This document shows, piece after piece, positions 15,149 to 25,407 of a stretch of DNA of 64,000 nucleotides. Each line of letters opens with the position of its first letter. Position 1 is the stretch's first letter. Position numbers and translations under genes: made by a program. The notes below the pieces were generated by a model, which was not told where the DNA came from, did not search any database, and saw only the letters and a list, made by a program, of their open reading frames with translations. Source of the DNA: Fibrobacter sp. UWB16 (lineage in GTDB: Bacteria; Fibrobacterota; Fibrobacteria; Fibrobacterales; Fibrobacteraceae); contig NZ_OCMS01000001.1 in NCBI RefSeq assembly GCF_900215325.1, positions 1,054,001 through 1,118,000 on the forward strand. The letters are read 5' to 3'.

Positions 15149-16405
15149 TTATTTTTTCAAATGAATAATCAAGTCACTAATATAAACATCATCGACAATA
15201 TTCACAGAATACTCATAAGCTCCCATATAAATTAAATCTAGACGCTTTTCAAAAGTAGAAAGCCCTAGCCCACTTCCCTTGCGGCTCGACTTTCTCGGGA
15301 AATTGGAATTTTCAGAATGGAAGTGGAGTTCATCGCCAGCCTGCGTAATGGTGATATGCGCAAAGCTCTTGCCATTTGGATTCACACAATGCTTCATCGC
15401 ATTTTCCATCAAAGGCATCATCAGCAACGGCTCTATCATCATGTTCGGATTATCAAGTTTTACATCAAAGACAAAATCAAAACTTTCATCGAGACGGAGT
15501 TTTTCCAAGTCCGCATACTTTTGCAAAATTTCCACATCTTCTTGCAATGGGATATACTTGTCCTTGACCTGGTAAAGCATCATTCTCAAAAGTTGCGAAA
15601 GTTTGTTCATCGAACTTTCAGCCCGCTTCGGATCAATCTGGATTAAAGCAGAAATGTTATTCAAAGTATTAAAGAGAAAATGCGGACTCAGCTGGTTTTT
15701 CAAAAAATCTAGCTCGTACTGCAATTCCGAGCGTTTCTGTTCGCGCAAAATAAACGCACGCACAATCTGTCGGAACATCACGTGGTACAGCACGCAAAGA
15801 ATGCAAACAAACACAACAAGGATAGTAAACGATATAACGGGCCAAACGCCAAAGTGTCCTTTAACAAACGAGAAACAATAGGAACTAAAGAAGTCACCAA
15901 CCCCTTCGTTCGGAGAACGTTCCATCACAAAGAACGCCACTTCTCTAAAGAACAACGTTGCCACCACTAAAACGGAATTACAGACAAAATACGTCGCATA
16001 GCGTTTTTTAAACACAAGCTGCGGCACCAAAAACTTTTGGTTCAAGATAAAAACGAAAACCGTACTCAGCATGGGCAAATAAAAGCCCACAAGCCCTTTA
16101 ATGTTCACACTCATATTCAGCGCATTTGTCGGGTCCAGAATAAGCACCAACGGGAACAAAAGCATGAACAGCCAAACTAAAAATGCAGGCAAAAAGAGCG
16201 GAATAGGGAACTGAACCAAGTCGCGTTCGTCTTTCAAGAGCTCACGAAGCCTGTTTTCATTGCGTTCAAAGCCGATTTCTTGCAAAACGGCGAATTTGTT
16301 ACGAGTTCTTTGGAAAAGACCTTCACACTTTTCAGTGTTATTTGTAGAAACTTTGTCATTCATACTAAAAAATTTAGTCATTTGACCACTATCTTGGCCC
16401 GTCAT
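15149..16405 (-). CDS. LytS/YehU-type sensor histidine kinase (orphan)
   Basis: An inner-membrane histidine kinase of the LytS type. Hydrophobic segments near residues 70-90, 105-125, 140-160 and 188-210 give about four membrane helices. The His_kinase domain follows: QLSPHFLFNTLNNISALI with the phosphorylated His at about 242, then the ATPase part with MPLMENAMKHCV (N box) and GSGLGLSTFEKRL (G box). Length up to 418 residues. No LytTR response regulator lies next to it, so the partner is encoded elsewhere. The start is uncertain: ATG codons at 16405, 16381 and 16363 are all in frame and none has a good Shine-Dalgarno site. The gene faces away from the sigma factor at 16540, and two palindromes lie between or at their starts. 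Confidence 0.9.
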   Translation of the reverse strand: MTGQDSGQMTKFFSMNDKVSTNNTEKCEGLFQRTRNKFAVLQEIGFERNENRLRELLKDERDLVQFPIPLFLPAFLVWLFMLLFPLVLILDPTNALNMSVNIKGLVGFYLPMLSTVFVFILNQKFLVPQLVFKKRYATYFVCNSVLVVATLFFREVAFFVMERSPNEGVGDFFSSYCFSFVKGHFGVWPVISFTILVVFVCILCVLYHVMFRQIVRAFILREQKRSELQYELDFLKNQLSPHFLFNTLNNISALIQIDPKRAESSMNKLSQLLRMMLYQVKDKYIPLQEDVEILQKYADLEKLRLDESFDFVFDVKLDNPNMMIEPLLMMPLMENAMKHCVNPNGKSFAHITITQAGDELHFHSENSNFPRKSSRKGSGLGLSTFEKRLDLIYMGAYEYSVNIVDDVYISDLIIHLKK

Positions 16406-16430
16406 GACAATTTCGTGACAAAAATCACGA
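16401..16430. promoter_or_regulatory. Two palindromes at the start of the kinase gene (possible operator)
   Basis: GTCATGAC (16401-16408) is a perfect palindrome that includes the first kinase ATG. Next to it TCGTGA-CAAAAA-TCACGA (16413-16430) is a perfect inverted repeat. Both are in the divergent region between the kinase and the sigma factor, where a dimeric regulator could bind. Confidence 0.4.
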
Positions 16431-16539
16431 ACTTTTTTAACAAAAACTCAATTTAACTTTTGCACGCACCATTCTAAGTAATGACACAAGGAATTCAATC
16501 TGGAGGTAAATTTGATAATGTAAAAATGAGGAGGTCACC

Positions 16540-17391
16540 ATGAAAACCCTTAACAATCGAGATCAGAAAGACATCTACATGCAATACCTGAACGACATTT
16601 CTCGTTACCCGTTGCTCACAAGAGAACAGGAAACGGTATTGCTCCAGAAATCCGCCGAAGGCAACAAGGCAGCCTTGGACATGCTGGTCAACTCCAATCT
16701 TCGCTTTGTCGTGAACATCGCTAACCTCTACAAAGGTCGCGGTCTCGACATCATGGAACTGATTAACGAAGGGAACATGGGACTCATTGAAGCGGCTCGC
16801 CGTTTTGACCGCTCCCTCAAAATCAAGTTTATCAGCTACGCCGTGTGGTGGATTCGTCAGAACATCACCCGCGCTCTCTCCGAAAAAGGCCGCATGATCC
16901 GCATTAGCGCCGAAAAGGAACTGATGCTTCGCCGTTTCAACCGTCACGCAAAGGACGTTCAGCAGGTCATTGGCGGAACTTACACCGTCAACGCCCAGTC
17001 GCTCGAAGGCCTTTCCAAGTACAAGGCTAACGACATCGAAAAGATTTTGATGATGGGCAACACCACTTCTTCACTCGACGCCCCTGTCAACGAAGATGGC
17101 GATGCAACACTTGGCGATACCATTTCCGATTCTCAGAGCCGTACCGATGAACTCGCCGATAGCAACAACCGCACCGAAGTTTTCGACAAGGTCATGGACA
17201 AGAACCTCTCCAGTCAGGAAAAAGAAATCATTAAGCTCTATTACGGTTTCAAGATGGATTCCGACCTGAACTTGAAAGAAATCGCTCCGATGGTGGGTCT
17301 TTCCAAGGAACGCGTGCGCCAGCTCAAGGAAAACGCCTTGAACAAGCTCCGCGAAGCCAACGTCGAACGCCTCCTTTGCGAAGCTGCATAA
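16540..17391 (+). CDS. RNA polymerase sigma factor, RpoD/SigA type (sigma-70 family)
   Basis: A 283-residue sigma-70 factor with regions 1.2 to 4.2 but without the large region 1.1 and the non-conserved insert of E. coli RpoD. Seen in order: YLNDISRYPLLTREQE (region 1.2), NLRFVVNIANLYKGRGLD and LINEGNMGLIEAARRFD (2.1-2.2), FISYAVWWIRQNITRAL (2.3-2.4), and near the end LSKERVRQLKENALNKLR (4.2 helix-turn-helix). It directs RNA polymerase to promoters with -35 and -10 boxes. It may be the housekeeping factor or a close group 2 paralog; short primary factors of this form are common in the Bacteroidota/Fibrobacterota group. A strong GAGGAGGT lies at the right distance from the ATG. A terminator follows. 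Confidence 0.94.
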   Translation: MKTLNNRDQKDIYMQYLNDISRYPLLTREQETVLLQKSAEGNKAALDMLVNSNLRFVVNIANLYKGRGLDIMELINEGNMGLIEAARRFDRSLKIKFISYAVWWIRQNITRALSEKGRMIRISAEKELMLRRFNRHAKDVQQVIGGTYTVNAQSLEGLSKYKANDIEKILMMGNTTSSLDAPVNEDGDATLGDTISDSQSRTDELADSNNRTEVFDKVMDKNLSSQEKEIIKLYYGFKMDSDLNLKEIAPMVGLSKERVRQLKENALNKLREANVERLLCEAA

Positions 17392-17435
17392 CACGAATTT
17401 TTGCTCCCAACAAGTTTCATACTCTCTCCTTTCGT

Positions 17436-17466
17436 AAAAAAACCGGCTATTCATAGCCGGTTTTTC
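17436..17466 (+). terminator. Terminator of the sigma factor gene
   Basis: AAAAAACCGGCTAT, loop TC, ATAGCCGGTTTTT, about 45 nt after the stop. Confidence 0.9.
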
Positions 17467-17510
17467 CGTATATAGTGGTGTTTTTTTATAGGAAATTGTA
17501 TCTTTATCGC

Positions 17511-19295
17511 ATGATGTTTAAATCTTTTTGTTTCCGCTCTGTATTTATGGCTACGCTGTCCGCGCTTTGCTTCGCGAACGCTGCAACCGAGAAGAAAACT
17601 CCTCCTGGAGATTTTTACGATGAAGTTTCGCGTTTGAACAAGGTTCTTTCCGAAGTCAACCGCAAATACGTTGAAAACGTCAACCCGACGGAACTTACGG
17701 ACGCCGCCATCAATGGCATCAGAAACATTTTGGATCCGCACACAACGGTTTTCGCGCCCAAGGATTACGAAAGCCTCCGCGTTTCGATGGAAGGTAAGTT
17801 CGGTGGCGTCGGTATCACGATCAGCCTCCGCGACAACATCCTCACGGTTATTTCGCCGCTTTCCGGCACTCCGGCATTCAAGCTCGGCATCCGCGCTGGG
17901 GACCGCATCCGCAAAATCGATGGCAAAGAAACAAAGGGCATGTCGCTTGATGACGCCGTCAACAAGCTCCGTGGTAAAATTGGCACCGATGTGACGGTCG
18001 CCATTGAACGAGAAGGTGTTCCCGATCTCATGGACTACACCATCACCAGAGCAGAAATCATCGTCCACGCTGTTCCGTATTACGGCATGGTCACTCCAGA
18101 CATCGGCTACATCAAGCTCGCTACCTTTAGCGACAAGACTACAAGCGATGTCGAAAACGCCCTCCGCAGCCTCCAGAAGCAGGGCATGAAGAAGCTCATC
18201 CTCGACATGCGCTACAATCCGGGTGGACTTCTGAACCAAGCTATCGAAATCAGTGAACTTTTCCTCAAGCCGGGTAACGTCATCGTGAGCACCCGTGGCC
18301 GCACCCAAAAGACCGAAAGTGCCGCCCGCAGGACTCCGCTCGTGAAGCCGGAAGTTCCGATGGTCGTCCTCGTGAACCAAGGTTCCGCCAGTGCCGCTGA
18401 AATTGTCTCTGGCGCACTGCAAGACTGGGACCGTGCCTTGATCGTCGGTAAGACCTCGTTCGGTAAGGGTTCCGTGCAAACGATTTTCCCGCTGGACAAT
18501 GCTGGCAACGCACTCAAGCTCACAACAGCTTTCTACTACCTCCCCTTCGGTCGTTGCATCAACAAGCCTGAAAACGGCATCAAGGGCCTCACCCTGCAAG
18601 ACGAAGAATACGAAGATGAAGAAAAAGACGCCGCCAAGACTGATTCCGTGAAGGCCGACACTGCCAAGCGCGACACGTTCTACACGAACAACGGCCGTAT
18701 GATGTTCGGTGGTGGTGGCATTAAGCCGGACGTCGATGTGGAACTCGATCCGATGCCGTGGGTTGTCCAAGTCCAGGAACGCATGGCCATGTACTTCAAG
18801 TTCGCCGTCAAGATTCGTCCGAGTCTCGAAAAGGCTCAAGTCAAGGTGAACTCCGAATGGGCCGTGCCTGATTCTCTCTTCACGCAGTTTAAGGCATTCT
18901 GCAAGAAAGACACGAACTTCATGAAGGTCAAGAGCAACGCTCTCGTCGGCGTGGACCAGCTTGAAAAGAGCATCATCCGTGAACAGAACTACATGGGTGA
19001 CAGCGCCAAGACCATCTCTGATTCTACGCTCGTGAAGCGCATCAGCGAAATGCGCAAGGCTCTTGAAGATAACCGCGATGCCCAGTTCGAAGCCAACAAG
19101 GACTACATCAAGGACGGAATCAAGCGCGAACTTCTCACGGCATTTGTGAACGACTCCGTCAGCACGGCCTTCTCGCTCAAGCGCGACAAGCAGCTGAACG
19201 AAGCCATCAAGTACCTGAGTGACACGCAGCTTTACAAGAAAGCCATCAGCGCTCCGCCGAAACAGAAGAAGAACGCTGCAAAGCCTAAGAAGTAA
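17511..19295 (+). CDS. Carboxyl-terminal processing protease (S41 family, CtpA-like)
   Basis: A 594-residue exported serine protease. A signal peptide ends near residue 24 (CFANA). The PDZ domain lies at about 90-170 (GKFGGVGITISL, then GIRAGDRIRKIDG). The S41 catalytic core follows, with LDMRYNPGGLLNQA and the Ser-Lys dyad: Ser294 in NQGSASAAEI and Lys319 in TSFGKGSVQ, exactly 25 residues apart as in E. coli Prc. Residues after about 400 form a charged C-terminal extension of about 190 residues not needed for the fold. It cleaves proteins near their C-termini in the periplasm. The ATG at 17511 is preferred over an in-frame GTG at 17475 because it starts the signal peptide; ATG 17514 is an equal alternative. 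It is followed within 25 nt by the MlaE-like permease gene. Confidence 0.93.
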   Translation: MMFKSFCFRSVFMATLSALCFANAATEKKTPPGDFYDEVSRLNKVLSEVNRKYVENVNPTELTDAAINGIRNILDPHTTVFAPKDYESLRVSMEGKFGGVGITISLRDNILTVISPLSGTPAFKLGIRAGDRIRKIDGKETKGMSLDDAVNKLRGKIGTDVTVAIEREGVPDLMDYTITRAEIIVHAVPYYGMVTPDIGYIKLATFSDKTTSDVENALRSLQKQGMKKLILDMRYNPGGLLNQAIEISELFLKPGNVIVSTRGRTQKTESAARRTPLVKPEVPMVVLVNQGSASAAEIVSGALQDWDRALIVGKTSFGKGSVQTIFPLDNAGNALKLTTAFYYLPFGRCINKPENGIKGLTLQDEEYEDEEKDAAKTDSVKADTAKRDTFYTNNGRMMFGGGGIKPDVDVELDPMPWVVQVQERMAMYFKFAVKIRPSLEKAQVKVNSEWAVPDSLFTQFKAFCKKDTNFMKVKSNALVGVDQLEKSIIREQNYMGDSAKTISDSTLVKRISEMRKALEDNRDAQFEANKDYIKDGIKRELLTAFVNDSVSTAFSLKRDKQLNEAIKYLSDTQLYKKAISAPPKQKKNAAKPKK

Positions 19296-19316
19296 CGGTT
19301 CAATTTGATTTCTTTA

Positions 19317-20090
19317 ATGAACAAAATGGCCGAAGGCCTCGGACGAGCCGTAAGACGCTTCCTGAACAAGGTGGTGGGTTACGTGCTGTTCATCTGGGAA
19401 CTGTTCAAGAACATTCCCGGAGCCTTCACCAATTTGCACACGACTGTAGAACAGATGCACCATGTGGGCATCACGAGTATCCCCGTGGTGTTCGCCGCCT
19501 CGCTTGCAACAGGCGCCATTATGTCTTGGCAGCTTGCCTACCAGTTTGGCGACATGATCCCCATGATGTTTGTGGGCATGGCCGTCGGCAAGTCCGTGAT
19601 GGTGGAACTCTGCCCAATTCTTACGGCGATGGTGCTTGCAGGGCGTATCGGCGCTTCGATGTGTTCCGAACTAGGAACCATGGCGGTTACAGAACAGCTT
19701 GATGCATACAAAGTATTAGGGCTCAATCCTTACAAATATTTGCTTGCGCCAAGACTGATTGCAACCGTCATCATGCTTCCGGTGCTCACTATTTTGAGCA
19801 TTTTCATCGGCATTGTCGGCGGTTACGAAGTCGCCCACCTTTACAAAGAAGTTTCGTGGTCCGTGTTCTTTTACGGAGTGCGCATGTTCTACCAGAACTG
19901 GGACTTGGTCGTGGGCCTTATCAAAGCAACACTTTACGGATTCTTCATTTCTAGTTACGCTTGCTTCTTCGGATTTTTCACCCATAGCGGTGCAGAAGGC
20001 GTTGGCAAGAGCACCAAGGCAACCGTGGTTGCCGGCATGACAAGCATCCTTATTGGCGGGTTCACCCTCTCCAAATTGCTGCTTGTTTAA
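19317..20090 (+). CDS. MlaE-family ABC transporter permease
   Basis: A 257-residue inner-membrane permease of the MlaE family, which moves phospholipids between the inner and outer membrane. The family signature is clear: TGAIMSWQLAYQFGDM, PILTAMVLAGRIGASMCSEL with the GTMAVTEQLDA segment, NPYKYLLAPRLIA, and the C-terminal FFTHSGAEGVGKSTKATV. Five to six hydrophobic helices. The usual partners, the ATPase (MlaF) and the substrate-binding MCE protein (MlaD), are not adjacent, so they must be encoded elsewhere. No clear Shine-Dalgarno site is present; the ATG at 19317 is chosen over TTG 19305 and ATG 19326. Confidence 0.93.
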   Translation: MNKMAEGLGRAVRRFLNKVVGYVLFIWELFKNIPGAFTNLHTTVEQMHHVGITSIPVVFAASLATGAIMSWQLAYQFGDMIPMMFVGMAVGKSVMVELCPILTAMVLAGRIGASMCSELGTMAVTEQLDAYKVLGLNPYKYLLAPRLIATVIMLPVLTILSIFIGIVGGYEVAHLYKEVSWSVFFYGVRMFYQNWDLVVGLIKATLYGFFISSYACFFGFFTHSGAEGVGKSTKATVVAGMTSILIGGFTLSKLLLV

Positions 20091-20108
20091 CGCGATAAAT
20101 TTGTACAA

Positions 20109-20432
20109 ATGTTCGAAACAAAACGCACGAGCAACAAGAGCTATACGGGGAACAAAGTTCAGGACATTCAGGTCCTTTTAGAGCGCGTTCTCCAGAAGAA
20201 TCATATCACCGAAGATATGAACTTTAAGACCATCTCGGAGCGGTTTTCAGAGGTGGTTGGCCCCCTCTTGGTAGACCATGTAAAGCCTGAGAAAATCGAC
20301 AAAAATATATTGGTGCTTAAGGTCGCCAATTCGGCGTTAAAGTTCGAAATGAACCTCCAAAAAAAAGCTATTATTGGTAAGTGTAATGCCCTCTTAGGGA
20401 AGCCTTTTATTCAAGGAATACGATTCGTCTAA
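20109..20432 (+). CDS. DciA-like protein (DUF721), helicase loading factor
   Basis: A 107-residue protein of the DUF721/DciA family. The family loads or recruits the replicative helicase DnaB in bacteria that lack DnaC. Recognised by FKTISERFSEVVGPLLVDHVKP (W/F..vvG..la.h..P pattern) followed by LVLKVANSALKFEMNLQKKAII, which match the DUF721 pattern of l.V...s..wa.eL......ll. The gene sits directly before gyrB, an order (DUF721-gyrB) known from many genomes near dnaA-dnaN-recF. Its start is 18 nt after the MlaE-like gene. Confidence is moderate because the family is short and diverse, but position and pattern agree. Confidence 0.82.
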   Translation: MFETKRTSNKSYTGNKVQDIQVLLERVLQKNHITEDMNFKTISERFSEVVGPLLVDHVKPEKIDKNILVLKVANSALKFEMNLQKKAIIGKCNALLGKPFIQGIRFV

Positions 20433-22394
<1,962 letters not shown>

Positions 22395-23399
22395 ATGAGT
22401 CCGACGAAAGCCGACTTCAAAGCCGTTTTATCACAGGCTCGCGACTTGGTCAAGTTAGAGCTGGACCAGACAGAACAAGTCATTATGCAGGTGGCAAAGA
22501 ACGCCCCTGCAGGGATTAGTGACCGCCTTGTAACGCTCTTTAGCCGCAAAGGCAAGCGCATCCGTTCGACGCTCCTTTGCCTGCTCGCAAATTGCGGTGC
22601 TCAGAAACCGAACATAGACCGTGTAGCACACGCCTGCGCAGCCGTAGAACTTTTGCACCTCGCAAGCCTCGTGCACGATGACATCATCGATGGCACAGAC
22701 GTCCGCCGCGGGCAAAAGACAGCCCATCGCGAATGGGGTACGCAAGTGGCCGTGTTGATTGGCGACTATGTGCTTTCGCAGTCCATGCGCTGCGTCATTG
22801 ACGAAGAAGCGCGCAACATTCCAGTTATCATCTCCGATGCAGCCGACAAGCTCATCATCGGTGAAATCATGGAACTCGACCATTGCGGCGACATGGGACT
22901 TTCTCGCAAAGCTTACAACGAAATCATCGATGGAAAGACCGCAGCGCTCATTGACGCTGCAGCGCGCATTGGTGGCATTTTGGCAGGTTTCGATCAGCCG
23001 ATGGTTGATGAATGCGCCAAGATGGGAACGCACTTTGGCATCGCCTTCCAGATTATCGATGACCTGCTGGACTATGGCTATGGTTCCGTGAACATGGACA
23101 AGGCGAAATTCACAGACCTCTCGAACGGACTTATCACGCTGCCACTCCTTTATTACTTCGAGGACTGCACCGTAGAAGAACGCCGTGAAATGGAAAGCTT
23201 TATCGCAAAGGCTTCTGCAGAAGGCATTCCCGAAAAGATTCAGGACCGTCTGTTTGCAAAGAAGAGCTTTGCGAAGGCAAAAGCCGAAGCCCAGGAACAC
23301 TTGGAACAAGCGCTCGCCATTGCCGACAAGTTCCCGAAAAGCAACTTCACCGAAGAAATTACCGCCATGTTCGCCAGCATGTCGGAACGCGGGAACTAA
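22395..23399 (+). CDS. Polyprenyl diphosphate synthase (long-chain, trans type)
   Basis: A 334-residue isoprenyl transferase that condenses isopentenyl diphosphate onto an allylic diphosphate. It has both aspartate-rich motifs: LVHDDIIDGTDVRRG with DDIID at 95-99, and FQIIDDLLDYG with DDLLD at 222-226, plus GKGKRIRS-type N-terminal KGKRIRSTL. The residues just before the first motif (ELLHLASLVHDD) lack bulky aromatics, which fits a long-chain product such as the quinone side chain; chain length is inferred, not shown. The ATG abuts the gyrB stop with no gap, so the two are co-translated. A terminator follows at 23453. Confidence 0.92.
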   Translation: MSPTKADFKAVLSQARDLVKLELDQTEQVIMQVAKNAPAGISDRLVTLFSRKGKRIRSTLLCLLANCGAQKPNIDRVAHACAAVELLHLASLVHDDIIDGTDVRRGQKTAHREWGTQVAVLIGDYVLSQSMRCVIDEEARNIPVIISDAADKLIIGEIMELDHCGDMGLSRKAYNEIIDGKTAALIDAAARIGGILAGFDQPMVDECAKMGTHFGIAFQIIDDLLDYGYGSVNMDKAKFTDLSNGLITLPLLYYFEDCTVEERREMESFIAKASAEGIPEKIQDRLFAKKSFAKAKAEAQEHLEQALAIADKFPKSNFTEEITAMFASMSERGN

Positions 23400-23452
23400 G
23401 GCGGCTACGAAACAATACAAAGTAGACTAAAGCCACTTTTACAACGCTTTCT

Positions 23453-23484
23453 AAAAAAGACAACGTACCAAACGTTGTCTTTTA
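23453..23484 (+). terminator. Terminator of the gyrB-polyprenyl synthase transcript
   Basis: AAGACAACGT, loop ACCAA, ACGTTGTCTT then TTAT, with an A-tract before it. Confidence 0.85.
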
Positions 23485-23529
23485 TATTATTTTCTTTACA
23501 AGTGTTATGGGGCACAAGAAGGAGATTTT

Positions 23530-24222
23530 ATGAAAAACAAGCTTTGGGGGCTTGCCATTTTGCCGTTATACTCGGCGTTTTTCTTTGTAGGCTGTGCACA
23601 AAATAATCCAACCATATCTATAAACCCGACCTGGACTGAAAAACCAACAAAAATTACCGTTGTCTTTACAGAACCTTTTGTGGATAATGTTGACGACCTC
23701 GAAGACGATCTAGAAGAATACACCGAAAAATTTACCGACTGGTACAAGGCTGAACTTAAGAAAAACTACGACAGCCTTGTCCATAAATCCATTGATGTGG
23801 ATTTCAGGCAAGTCAATATTGCAGGCATGAGCATTGAGCACGATTCTGTAGGAACAAAAGAATTCAACATTCCAAAGCCTTCAACGATCAATATGAATGA
23901 AGGCTACTACATCGCTATTTCAAATGCGGGCTTCAGCCGCAAAGAAGAAACATACGCCTACCAGGCTTATAGCAATTCAAATTATTTATTCGGTAGCGCA
24001 CTTGATTCTAGCTACGTAAAAAATTCAGGGAACGTCATTACAGACAGGGGACTTTGGTTCTTCGCCGATTACGCCATCTACAACCAGTCCGGCGAACGAG
24101 TCGCCTTTGGGCACGAAGCTTTCCACAACAAGTTCCCATACGCCATGCACCGTAAGCATTGGGAAAAATGCGTCGCGGAATTTGTGAAAAAGAGTCTCGA
24201 AGAGACCCCAATTCTGAATTAA
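23530..24222 (+). CDS. Predicted lipoprotein of unknown function
   Basis: A 230-residue lipoprotein. The signal MKNKLWGLAILPLYSAFFFV ends in the lipobox VGC (Cys at 22). The mature part begins AQNNPTISINPTWTEKPTKI, then an acidic helix (DNVDDLEDDLEEYTEKFTDW), and later alternating strands. AAGGAG is well placed before the ATG. It stands alone between two terminators, so it is a single-gene transcript. Its pattern of a substitution-rich lipoprotein with a beta-rich domain is common in Fibrobacter, but no family is recognised. Confidence 0.75.
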   Translation: MKNKLWGLAILPLYSAFFFVGCAQNNPTISINPTWTEKPTKITVVFTEPFVDNVDDLEDDLEEYTEKFTDWYKAELKKNYDSLVHKSIDVDFRQVNIAGMSIEHDSVGTKEFNIPKPSTINMNEGYYIAISNAGFSRKEETYAYQAYSNSNYLFGSALDSSYVKNSGNVITDRGLWFFADYAIYNQSGERVAFGHEAFHNKFPYAMHRKHWEKCVAEFVKKSLEETPILN

Positions 24223-24227
24223 GCCAT

Positions 24228-24257
24228 CAAAAAACGCGGCCATAACGGTCGCGTTTT
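24228..24257 (+). terminator. Terminator between the lipoprotein and corA
   Basis: AAAAAACGCGGCC, loop, GGTCGCGTTTTC. It ends the lipoprotein gene on the plus strand; the A-tract makes it usable by corA from the other side. Confidence 0.8.
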
Positions 24258-24280
24258 CAATTCAAATGCCGAAATCCAGT

Positions 24281-25213
24281 TTACTTTTTGCGCATCCAGA
24301 CAGCCAAGAAGACAAACACGGAGAGGAAGCAGATGGCGATAATAATCCAGAACGCCACCGGAGAGCCGACGGTCGCATCGCCGTTCATACCAAACGGGAG
24401 CTTCACGTTCATGCCGAACAAGCTAGCGAAGAACGTCGGGAGCGAAATAGAAATCGTCACGATAGTGAGGTTCTTCATCAACTGGTTCACGTTGTTGTTG
24501 ATGACACTTGCGCGAGCATCCATCATGGATGTCAAAATGTTCGCGTAAATATTAGCCTGTTGCAAGCTCTGCCCGTTTTCAATCTGAATATCTTCCAAGA
24601 GTTCGCGTTCAGCCTCAGTCCAGTTGAGGCTACGACCAAGCTGCAACTTGCGCAATAGCGTATCGTTACTGTTCAAGGCGCTCACGTAGTAAATCAAGCC
24701 CTTGTTCAAGCTGAACATCGAGAGCAAATACTTGTTTTCCATCGACGTATTGAGACGGAGTTCCAAGTCGTCATTGATGCGGTTGATGATCTTCAAGTGT
24801 TCATTGAAGTGTGCAATCGCAAAGCTCAGCACGCGGAGCACAAACGTATTCAGACTGTCGATTTTCGAGAACTTGCGTTCATCCATCACCGGGATGTCGC
24901 TGTCCGTAAGGAGCAAGACCCAGTCCTTAAAAATGAAAATTCCAAAAGATTCCACGCGGAACTGGAAATTATCCTCGGCAGAGTAATTCTTGGGCTTCTT
25001 AAACACGATGGTCGTAAAATCATCGTCATATTCGATACGGGAAAGTTCGTCCGAGTCAAATGCGGAGGCAATCGTATGTTCCGTTATCTCATATTCCTTA
25101 ACAAGGATGCTGCGCTGTTCCTGGCTTAAAGAACCCATCATAACGATGTCAGCAGCTTCTTCGTTCGGAGCTACTGAGAGACGACCGGATTCGATTTTGT
25201 AATACTTGAGCAT
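24281..25213 (-). CDS. corA: CorA-family divalent cation transporter
   Basis: A 310-residue magnesium/cobalt transporter of the CorA (MIT) superfamily, a pentameric channel-like protein of the inner membrane. The N-terminal cytoplasmic domain is followed by long helices, then LFGMNVKLPFGMN: the signature GMN is at about residues 267-269, right after the first membrane helix, and a second helix ends the chain (FWIIIAICFLSVFVFLAVW) with a basic RKK tail. The start at 25213 is chosen because GGGGGCGG stands just before it; an in-frame start nine codons upstream lacks a ribosome binding site. It reads towards the lipoprotein gene. Confidence 0.93.
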   Translation of the reverse strand: MLKYYKIESGRLSVAPNEEAADIVMMGSLSQEQRSILVKEYEITEHTIASAFDSDELSRIEYDDDFTTIVFKKPKNYSAEDNFQFRVESFGIFIFKDWVLLLTDSDIPVMDERKFSKIDSLNTFVLRVLSFAIAHFNEHLKIINRINDDLELRLNTSMENKYLLSMFSLNKGLIYYVSALNSNDTLLRKLQLGRSLNWTEAERELLEDIQIENGQSLQQANIYANILTSMMDARASVINNNVNQLMKNLTIVTISISLPTFFASLFGMNVKLPFGMNGDATVGSPVAFWIIIAICFLSVFVFLAVWMRKK

Positions 25214-25308
25214 ACCGCCCCCTTTATCGAACATGGGCAATATAGAAAATTAGTCGAAAGTCGAAAGACCAAGGATGAAAAAATTCCATTAAAAACAGCA
25301 GATAATAG

Positions 25309-25338
25309 CAAGAAAAGCCCCGGCACTAAGCCGGGGCT
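25309..25338 (-). terminator. Terminator of secDF
   Basis: Minus strand AGCCCCGGC, loop, GCCGGGGCT followed by TTTTCTT, about 70 nt after the stop of the secDF gene. Confidence 0.85.
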
Positions 25339-25407
25339 CTCTAGTCTTAAATCTGTAGCCGCGTGGTTCGGCAGGCTCACCAACCTAAGCGGCGTACTCT
25401 CGTCTAA

